Of a stretch of DNA of 64,000 bases, positions 1 to 8,000 are shown piece by piece. This DNA is from JAAFHI01 sp039793685. Its GTDB lineage: Bacteria; Acidobacteriota; Blastocatellia; Chloracidobacteriales; Chloracidobacteriaceae. The notes below the pieces were generated by a model that saw only the letters and a program-made list of their open reading frames with translations, was not told the origin of the DNA and did no database searches. Where the stretch lies: NCBI GenBank assembly GCA_039793685.1, contig JBDRAL010000071.1, positions 58,038-122,037 of the forward strand, given 5' to 3'. The position numbers were made by a program, and so were the translations under genes. Positions within the stretch are counted from its first letter, which is position 1. Every line of letters starts with the position of its first letter.

Positions 1-3000
1 TGCCGGTCATGTTGGCCGTGCAACTCGTGGACCCGAACGTGCCGACCACGGTGTAAGTCCCCGCCGTCGTCTGGTTGCCGAAGTTCAAGGCTGAACCAGT
101 CCCCGCCACCGAACCGCCCACCGGCGACGCGCCGTTAAAGAGTCGGTAGTTGACGCCTGTCTGCGAACCCGAAAGTCCGACCGCGACGCCCGTTCCACCC
201 GCGCAGAACGACCCGCCACCGGTCACGTTGAACGCCGTGATGGTCGGGCAGGCGTTCGTCAGCGAGAAATTCGCGCCCGTGGTCACCCCGTTGGCGCTGG
301 CCGCCACGGTGTACGGTCCGCCCGGCGTGCCGTTGGCCGTCACCGTCCCGGTCGTCGCCGTTCCCGAAGCAATTGTCGCCGGATTGCCCGCGATGCCTGC
401 GCTCGCGCCGCTGCCCGGCGGCGTGAAGGTGATTCGTCCACCGTTGACCGGTTCGCTGAACGAACTGGAAACCGTTACCGCCAGCGGACTCGCGAACGCC
501 GTGGTGACGTTTGCGATCTGGTTGTCTCCGCTCGCCACAGCCAACGTGAAACCACGCGACTCGAACGCCCCGATGTCCACATTCCCGACGCGGGAAATTC
601 CGCGCTGGTCGGTGGTCGGCGCGCTGGTGGCCGTTCCCGCGTTGATTGCCGGGCTGCCCGGCAACAGCCCGATGGTTTGCGTCGGGCCGCCGTTGCTCCC
701 CAGCGCCGCCAGCAGCGGAGTCGCCACGCCGACCAGGTTGCCGTTGACGCCGTTGGCCAGTCCGCCCGTTCCTCCAACCCCGATCAGGTTGTTGAAACTG
801 GCCGCGTTCACCGTGCCGAAAATATTTGCGGAATTGCTGGCCGTGTTTTGGGCCACGATCGTGTTTCTCAGCGTGGTCGGCCCGGTCGCGTTATTAAAAA
901 TGAGGATCCCGCCACCATTCAGGCTCGCGGTGTTCCCGCTCATCGTGCAATTGGTCAGGGTGGATGAACCACTATTGCTCATCCCGCCGCCACCCGAGCT
1001 GGTCCCTGTTGCGGCGTTCCCGCTGATCGTGCAATTGGTCAGGTTGGATGAACCACCATTGAAAATCCCGCCACCAGTCAAGCCCGTCGTGGTGTTCCCG
1101 CTTATCGTGCAATTGTTCAGGGTGAGCAGGGTCCCGCCGTACAGGATACCGCCGCCGCCGCCGGTCGCGGTGTTACCGCTTATTTCGCAATCGGTCACGG
1201 TGGTCGAGGCACCAAAAATGGCAATCCCGCCACCGCCGCCGCCACTGGCGGAGTTGTTGCTGACGACACAGCCGGTCATCGTGAGGGTGTCGTCGTTCTG
1301 GACGCCCCCGCCCTGCGGCGCGGTGTTCCCGCTGATCGTGCAGTTGGTCAGGGTGAGCGTCCCGCTGTTCTGGATGCCGCCCGCCTGAACCGGGGCGCTG
1401 CCATTGGTCACCGTCAGATTATTCATCGAGACGGTGTTGCCGGACAGGACGTTGAAAATCCGGAAATTCGGGCTTCCGCCCTGCCGGGTGACGGTCACGC
1501 CGGGGCCGCCGTCGATGGTCACACTGGTGCCGATGGTCAGTTCAGCCGAAGTAAGCGTGACCGTGGTCACGCCCGCCTGGAAAGTGATGGTGCTTCCCGC
1601 GCAGGCATTGGCCAGTACGTCGCGCAGACTGCCCGCCCCGCTGTCGTTGCCGTTGGTCACGACAAGACTGATGACGGTCACGACCGCGTTCCCATTCATG
1701 TTGGAAGTACAACCGGTGGTCGCGTTGGTCGCCACGACGGTGTAGGTCCCCGCCGTGCTCTGATTTCCGAAGTTCAAGGCCGAACCAGTCCCGGCGACCG
1801 GACTGCCGACGGGTGAAGCACCGTTGAAGAGTTGGTAATTCACACCGGTTTGCGATCCGCTCAGGCCGACCGCGACACCCGTTCCGCCTGTGCAGAACGA
1901 CCCGCCGCCGGTTACGTTGAACACCGTCGGCGTCGGATTGACGTTCACCGTCGCGCTGCCGGTCATGTTGGCCGTGCAGTTCGTGGTCGCGTTGGTGGCG
2001 ACGACCGTGTAGGTACCGGGATTCGTCTGATTTCCGAACGAAATGGCCGATCCGGTTCCCGCCACCGGACTTCCCACTGGCGACGCGGCGAAAAACAACT
2101 GGTAATTGACGCCGGTTTCCGATCCGCTCAGGCCGACCGGAACGCCCGACCCGCCGATACAGAACGAGCCGCCGCCGGTCACGTTGAACGCCGCCGGCGT
2201 CGGGCTGACCGTCACTGTCGCGCTGCCGCTGCCCGTGATGGGGCAACCGTTGGCGTCCGTCCCGGATTGCACGGTGTAGGTCGTCGTCGAGCCGGGCGTG
2301 ACCGGGAAGCTCAAGGGGCCGCTTCCGGTCTGCGTTCCGCCGCCGTTCGAGAGCGTCACGGAGTAGGGGGCCACGCCGCCCGTCACCGTCACCGTCACCG
2401 TCGCGCCGACGCCCGGGCAAACCGTGGTACTTCCGCTGACTGTCCCCGTAATCACCGGGCAACAGGAATTGAGCAGCACCGAGACGTTGCTTGATCCCGC
2501 GTTTGCCACCGCCAGGTCGGATTTGCCGTCCTGGTTGAAATCTCCCGTGACCACCAACTGGGGACTTGTTCCGACCCCGAAATTGGTGGCCGCGGCAAAC
2601 GACCCCGCCCCGTCACCCAGCAGCACCGAGACGTTGCCGGAACTCCCGTTCGCCGCCGCCAGGTCAGCCTTTCCGTCCCGGTTGAAATCCCCGACCACTA
2701 CCGAAAAAGGGCTTGTGCCAACCGTGAAACTGGAGGCCGCGCCGAATGACCCCGCCCCGTTGCCAAGCAGCACCGAAACGCTGTTCCCGGAACTGTTCGC
2801 GGTCGCAAGGTCAGCTTTGCCGTCCTGGTTGAAGTCCCCCACCGCCACCGACTGGGGCCGTGTGCCAACCGCAAAATTGGTCGCCGCGCCGAATGCCCCC
2901 GCTCCGTTACCCAGCAGCACCGAGACGTTATTGGTAAAAAAGTTCGCCACCGCCAGGTCGGGCTTGCCGTCCTGGTTGAAATCTCCCACCACTAATGACC

Positions 3001-4666
3001 GGGGATTCGTGCCGACGGTGAGTGTGGTGGCCGTACCGAACGATCCCCCTCCGGTACCCGGCAGCACCGTGACGGTGCCTGAAGAATTGTTTGCCACCGC
3101 CAGGTCGGGCTTGCCGTCCAGGTTGAAATCTCCTACCGCCAGTGCGAATGGCTGCGTGCCGACGGTGAAATTGGAGGGCGTCCCGAACGATCCCGCCCCG
3201 TTCCCCAGCAGTAACGAGATGTTGGCTGACGCAAGGTTCGCCGTCACCAGGTCGGGCTTGCCGTCCAGGTTGAAATCCCCAACCGCCACGCCCACTGCCT
3301 GCGAACCGGCCCCGAAAAAAGTGGCCGTGCCAAACGACCCCGCCCCGTTGCCGAGCAGCACCGAGACGTTGTTTGAAGCAATGTTGTTCGCCGCCGCCAG
3401 ATCAAGTTTGCCGTCGAGGTTGAAATCACCCACCGCCACCGACTGAGGACTTGAGGCAACCCCGAAATTGGCCGTCGCGCCGAAGGAGGTCCCGGTGCAG
3501 GGCGCTTGCGGTGCCTGGTTGAGCAGGACCGAAACGTTGCCCGAACCCTGGTTGGTCACCGCCAGATCAGATTTGCCGTCGAGGTTGAAGTCGCCGACCG
3601 TCACCACCTGTGGAATACTGCCGACCGTGAAATTGGTGGCGGTGCCGAACGCCCCCGCGCCGTTGCCGAAGAGAACCGAGAGAGTCCCGGCGCTAAAATT
3701 CGGAGCCGCGAGATCGGGCTTGCCATCAAGATTGAAGTCCCCCACGGTGACCGATTGGGGACCGCTGGCGGTGGAAAAGGTGGCGGGCGTACCGAACGCC
3801 CCCGCGCCGTCTCCCAGCACGACCGAGACGGAGGACGCGGCATTGTTCGCGATCGCCAGGTCGGGCTTGCCGTCGAGGTTGAAGTCTCCCACCGAAACCC
3901 CCGCGGGGCTGGCGCCGAGCGCGACCGTGGTGGCCGCGGCAAACGACCCGGCTCCATTGCCAAGAAGTATCGAAAGGCTGTTGCCGCTATTGTTTGCGGT
4001 TGCCAGATCGAGCTTCCCGTCGAGGTTGAAATCTCCCACCGCAATCGAACGGGGCGAATTGCCGACCCCGAAATTGGTGGCCGCGCCAAACGCCCCCGCC
4101 CCGTTGCCGAGCAGCACCGAGACATTGTTTGTATTGACGTTCGCCACCGCCAGGTCGGGCCGGCCGTCGAGGTTGAAATCCCCCACTACCACCGACCGGG
4201 GCGCCTGCCCGACCGCGAAAGCGGTGGCCGTGCCAAGCCCGCCCGCCCCGTTGCCGAGCAGCACCGAGACGGTCCCCGTGGTAAAACTGTTATTCGTGAC
4301 CGCCACGTCGGGCCGCCCGTCGAGGTTGAAATCACCGACCGCCACCCCGGTGCACGAGCTTCCGGCCGCGAAATTGGTCGCCGTCCCAAACGATCCCGCC
4401 CCGTTCCCGAGCAGTACCGAGACGTTGCTTGAACTGCTGTTCGCCACGACCATGTCGGGTCGGCCGTCAAGATTGAAATCCGCCACCGCCACCCCGACCG
4501 GACTGGTACCGACACCGAAATTGGAGGCCCCACCGAAGTTGAACCGGTCCACCCCGCTGGTTTTTACGGGCAGGCGATCCGCCCGCGATCCGACGCCGAC
4601 GAGCGAAAGAAAAAAGATGATGGACACCGCGACGGTCAACGCGCGGCGAAAAAGGACTGCCTTCAT
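1..4666 (-). CDS. Secreted FG-GAP/beta-helix/Ig-like giant protein (3' end outside window)
   Basis: Reading the minus strand from the ATG at 4666 gives an open frame that stays open to base 1, so at least 1555 residues are present and the C-terminus is missing. A signal peptide (about residues 1-30) is followed by 14 FG-GAP/VCBS-type repeats (about 40-735) with the recurring core VGDFNLDGKPDLAVAN, whose Asp-rich loops are the usual calcium sites of integrin-like propellers. Then come an Ig-like segment (735-825), two CHU-type Ig repeats (core FNVTGGGSFC), a right-handed beta-helix with NCTISGNTA turns (about 1000-1365), a Big-type Ig domain and the start of a third CHU repeat. GGGAG lies about 9 bases before the ATG. 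The signal peptide and the modules after residue 825 are paralogous to the next two minus-strand genes. It is probably a surface or exported protein; ligand unknown. Confidence 0.9.
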   Translation of the reverse strand, partial: MKAVLFRRALTVAVSIIFFLSLVGVGSRADRLPVKTSGVDRFNFGGASNFGVGTSPVGVAVADFNLDGRPDMVVANSSSSNVSVLLGNGAGSFGTATNFAAGSSCTGVAVGDFNLDGRPDVAVTNNSFTTGTVSVLLGNGAGGLGTATAFAVGQAPRSVVVGDFNLDGRPDLAVANVNTNNVSVLLGNGAGAFGAATNFGVGNSPRSIAVGDFNLDGKLDLATANNSGNSLSILLGNGAGSFAAATTVALGASPAGVSVGDFNLDGKPDLAIANNAASSVSVVLGDGAGAFGTPATFSTASGPQSVTVGDFNLDGKPDLAAPNFSAGTLSVLFGNGAGAFGTATNFTVGSIPQVVTVGDFNLDGKSDLAVTNQGSGNVSVLLNQAPQAPCTGTSFGATANFGVASSPQSVAVGDFNLDGKLDLAAANNIASNNVSVLLGNGAGSFGTATFFGAGSQAVGVAVGDFNLDGKPDLVTANLASANISLLLGNGAGSFGTPSNFTVGTQPFALAVGDFNLDGKPDLAVANNSSGTVTVLPGTGGGSFGTATTLTVGTNPRSLVVGDFNQDGKPDLAVANFFTNNVSVLLGNGAGAFGAATNFAVGTRPQSVAVGDFNQDGKADLATANSSGNSVSVLLGNGAGSFGAASSFTVGTSPFSVVVGDFNRDGKADLAAANGSSGNVSVLLGDGAGSFAAATNFGVGTSPQLVVTGDFNQDGKSDLAVANAGSSNVSVLLNSCCPVITGTVSGSTTVCPGVGATVTVTVTGGVAPYSVTLSNGGGTQTGSGPLSFPVTPGSTTTYTVQSGTDANGCPITGSGSATVTVSPTPAAFNVTGGGSFCIGGSGVPVGLSGSETGVNYQLFFAASPVGSPVAGTGSAISFGNQTNPGTYTVVATNATTNCTANMTGSATVNVNPTPTVFNVTGGGSFCTGGTGVAVGLSGSQTGVNYQLFNGASPVGSPVAGTGSALNFGNQSTAGTYTVVATNATTGCTSNMNGNAVVTVISLVVTNGNDSGAGSLRDVLANACAGSTITFQAGVTTVTLTSAELTIGTSVTIDGGPGVTVTRQGGSPNFRIFNVLSGNTVSMNNLTVTNGSAPVQAGGIQNSGTLTLTNCTISGNTAPQGGGVQNDDTLTMTGCVVSNNSASGGGGGGIAIFGASTTVTDCEISGNTATGGGGGILYGGTLLTLNNCTISGNTTTGLTGGGIFNGGSSNLTNCTISGNAATGTSSGGGGMSNSGSSTLTNCTMSGNTASLNGGGILIFNNATGPTTLRNTIVAQNTASNSANIFGTVNAASFNNLIGVGGTGGLANGVNGNLVGVATPLLAALGSNGGPTQTIGLLPGSPAINAGTATSAPTTDQRGISRVGNVDIGAFESRGFTLAVASGDNQIANVTTAFASPLAVTVSSSFSEPVNGGRITFTPPGSGASAGIAGNPATIASGTATTGTVTANGTPGGPYTVAASANGVTTGANFSLTNACPTITAFNVTGGGSFCAGGTGVAVGLSGSQTGVNYRLFNGASPVGGSVAGTGSALNFGNQTTAGTYTVVGTFGSTSCTANMTG

Positions 4667-4996
4667 GGGTTTCAACTCCCTGAATTCCGTGAATTTGTTA
4701 AATAACGGCGACCACTTGTGTCTTTCCGCCGGCTTTGGCTTTCTTGCCTGGGGTTTTTCCTGTTGAAACTGAAAAAATCCAGAGACCATCCCCGGACTTC
4801 CCGACGAGTGACGATTCCGACATCACTCAACAATGAAAAGCCAGGGGCGGCGCGTTCAGCGGGGATTTTGAGAAACTTGACGGCGGTGGCAGGCGGAAAA
4901 TGAACGAATGCGCCCATTCTATAAGCCAACCGTAAAAAAGACAATTTCACTTGAAAAACCAGTTTTCGGAAACGATTCCGATTTTCCGGCGACCCC
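4667..4996. other. Intergenic region upstream of the FG-GAP protein
   Basis: About 330 bases without a convincing gene. It should hold the promoter and leader of the minus-strand gene starting at 4666. The leader is long and GC-poor near the start codon, but I could not fix a promoter or a known riboswitch fold. Confidence 0.4.
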
Positions 4997-5035
4997 AAAA
5001 CCGAAGGCGACCGGGAGTCAGTCGGTCGCCTTCGG
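4997..5035 (-). terminator. Intrinsic terminator after the 1910-residue surface protein gene
   Basis: A perfect 12-bp stem (CCGAAGGCGACC at 5001-5012 with GGTCGCCTTCGG at 5024-5035) with an 11-base loop lies 36 bases past the stop codon at 5071. On the minus strand it is followed by TTTT, the usual form of a Rho-independent terminator. Confidence 0.85.
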
Positions 5036-5070
5036 GCTGGTCGAGCGGATGTGACGCCGGTGCGGCGGCG

Positions 5071-8000
5071 TCAGCGATTCGCCCGATGAGGTTGTGACGT
5101 GAGCGTCCGGTTCAGGTCGGCCCAGAAGTCGTCCCCGAGGTTGAGGAAGGCTTCCAGTTCGGGCTGAACCGGAACGATGTCCATCGTTTTGCCGTCGGCG
5201 CTCGGGATGAACACGAACGCCGTTCCGGTCGATGGTTTGGCGTGACGGGCGAGGGTGAAGGTTTTGGCGTACTTCGACTTTGCGTCCTTCATCGCCACCG
5301 GGGCGACGAAACCGCCGTCCACGCCGAAGACGAACCGGAACCGGCGCAGGCTCGGCAGCGCGATCACCAGCCGCACCGTCACCGACTGGCCCGGCGCGAG
5401 CGTCGGCAACGTCGCGGGCGTCGTCTGGCCGTCCGTCGATTGAATTGAACCGACCAGTCCGCCTGTGCCGCAGGTCGCGCCGTCCGCCGTGATGAGCCGG
5501 AACGGCACCGGCGGCGCGGGCGATCCCGCCGCTTCCTGAAGTTCGAGCACACGCAGATGCGGGTTGTAGATCGCCTGCGATCCCGTGTTCGTCAGCGTCG
5601 CCGTGATGACGTAGTCGTTCGCGTAGTTCGGCGAGCAGCTCGTCGGATTGACCGTCTGCGACACCACCGCCAGACCGATGGAGCTGTTGACCGCCACCGA
5701 CGGCGACTGCGTCACTTCATAACTCTGACCGCCGATGGTCAGGGTCGCCGAACGTGGGTTTTGCGACAGATTCGGGTTGACCGTGTAGGTGATCGCGGTC
5801 GTTCCCGTGCCGTTCGCGGGAGAGACGTTGATGATCCAGTCCGGCAGACCCGATACCGTCCAGGCACAACCGGTCGTGGTGGTCAGCGTCACGCTGCCGT
5901 TCCCGCCCGACGCCGGGAAACTCGCCGATGACGCGGACAGCGAGAAACTACAGGTCGCCGTCGAGAACGACTGTTCCGCTCCCTGCGACGTACCCGAGAC
6001 GTTCGAACCTTCGACGACGAAGTAGTAAATCTGATTCGTCGCCAGCCCGGTCAGTACCGCGCTCACCGCCGTCGGCGTCGTGCCCGTCACCGGACTCGGC
6101 GTCGCCGCAATGACATTCGGGTACGGACCGCCCGCCGTCGTGCCGTAACGGAACAGTACCGTCGTGCTGTCGCCGTTGGCGTTGACCGTTCCATTCAGCG
6201 TTGCGCCGGTGGACGTGACGCCCGTCGCCGGGTTGGTCGTCACCGTCGGCTGGCAGGTCGTTACCGTCACGACCGCGTTGCCGGTCATGTTGGAAGTACA
6301 ACCGGTCGTTCCGTTCGTCGCGACGACCGTGTACGTCCCGGCGGTCGTCTGGTTGCCAAAGTTCAAAGCCGAACCCGTCCCCGCCACCGGGCTGCCCACC
6401 GGCGACGCGCCGTTGAACAACTGGTAATTCACGCCGGTTTGCGATCCGCTCAACCCGACCGCGACGCCCGTTCCACCAGTACAGAATGATCCGCCGCCGG
6501 TCACGTTAAAGATGGAAGGCGTCGGATTGACCGTCACCACCGCGCTGCCGGTCATGTTCGTCGAGCAACCCGCCGTCGCGTTGGTCCCGACCACCGTGTA
6601 GGTCCCGGCCGTCGTCTGATTTCCGAACGAAATCGCCGATCCCGTTCCGGCCACTGGACTGCCCACCGGCGAAGCGCCACGGAACAGTTGGTAGTTGACA
6701 CCGGTCTGCGATCCCGTAAGTCCGACCGCAACGCCCGTTCCGCCGGAGCAGAACGATCCGCCACCGGTGACGTTGAAGATGGAAGGCGTCGGATTGACCG
6801 TCACCACCGCGCTGCCGGTCATGTTCGCCGTGCAGCCGGTAGCCCCCAACGTACCGACGACGGTGTAGGTCCCCGCCGTCGTCTGGTTGCCGAAGCTCAA
6901 AGCGGAACCGGTCCCCGCAACGGGGCTACCCACCGGCGACGCGCCATTAAAGAGTTGGTAATTCACGCCGATCTGCGAACCGGAGAGTCCAACCGCCACG
7001 CCCGTTCCGCCCGCGCAGAACGAGCCGCCGCCAGTCACGCTGAAAGCCGTGATGGTCGGGCAGGCGTTCGTGAGCGAGAAGTTCACGCCCGTGGCCACGC
7101 CGTTCGCGCTCGCCGCCACAACGTACGGGCCGCCTGGCGTGCCGTTGGCCGTCACCGTCCCGGTCGTCGCCGTGCCCGAGGCAATCGTCGCCGGATTCCC
7201 CGCGACGCTCGCGCTCGCGCCCGACCCTGGAGAGGTAAAGGTCACGCCGCCACCGTCAACCGGTTCGCCGAACGCGCTCGCCACCGTCACCGCCAGCGGA
7301 TTGGCGAAATTCGCGCCGATTTGGGCACTCTGGTTGTTGCCGCCCGCCAGCGTCATCGTGAAGCCGCGCGACTCGAACGCCCCGATGTCCACGTTCCCCA
7401 CGCGGGAGATTCCGCGCTGGTCGGCGGTCGGCGCGCCGGTGGCCGTCCCCGCGTTGATCGCCGGACTACCCGGCAGCAGGGCGAGGGTCTGGGTCGCGCC
7501 GCCGTAGTTCGCAAGCGGCGCCAGCAGCGCATTGGTGTTGATCAGATCACCCGGCCCGGTGAGAAAACCGCCGCCGTTGTCACTCGCCAGATTGTTGCCG
7601 AGCGAGGTTACGAAAACAAAAACCCCGGCTGTCACAATGCTCGGCCCGCTATTGCCGACCAGAAGCGTGTTGCGCAATTGCGTGGTGATTCGGAAAGAAT
7701 CAGAACTTGTCGAGATGCTCCCATCCACGCCAAAGTTGTTGGCGATCGTGCAATTGGTCATGTCCAGCCCGTTGGTGCCACCGAGACTTTCAACCTGGAT
7801 TGCATTCCCCCCCACACCGGTGGGGCTTACCTGATTTCCGCTGAGAGTGCAGTTGGTCAGGCTCAGTGTGCGACCGCCACTAAAAGTGCTGGGCTGAAAA
7901 TATATCGCTCCACCTCGACGTTCCGCCCGGTTCCCGCTGAGGGTGCACCCTCTGAACGTGACGTTCGAGGAGAAGATCGCGACCCCTCCACCAGCCCCTC

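Noticed and set aside
150..1745. Plus-strand open frames (412 and 113 codons)
   Set aside because: They are antisense to the minus-strand surface gene, which is open from 4666 to base 1 with recognisable FG-GAP, beta-helix and Ig repeats. Their Pro/Val-rich sequence is typical of reading GC-rich repeats backwards.
2424..4766. Plus-strand frames with repeated LPSRLKSPTAT motifs
   Set aside because: The regular motif is the antisense shadow of the DFNLDGKPDLA repeats of the minus-strand gene.
4700..4860. A GEMM-like (c-di-GMP) riboswitch in the leader of the first gene
   Set aside because: Some GCAAAGCC-like pieces occur on the minus strand, but the conserved tetraloop/receptor layout could not be assembled. 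A covariance-model scan of 4667-5000 would decide.
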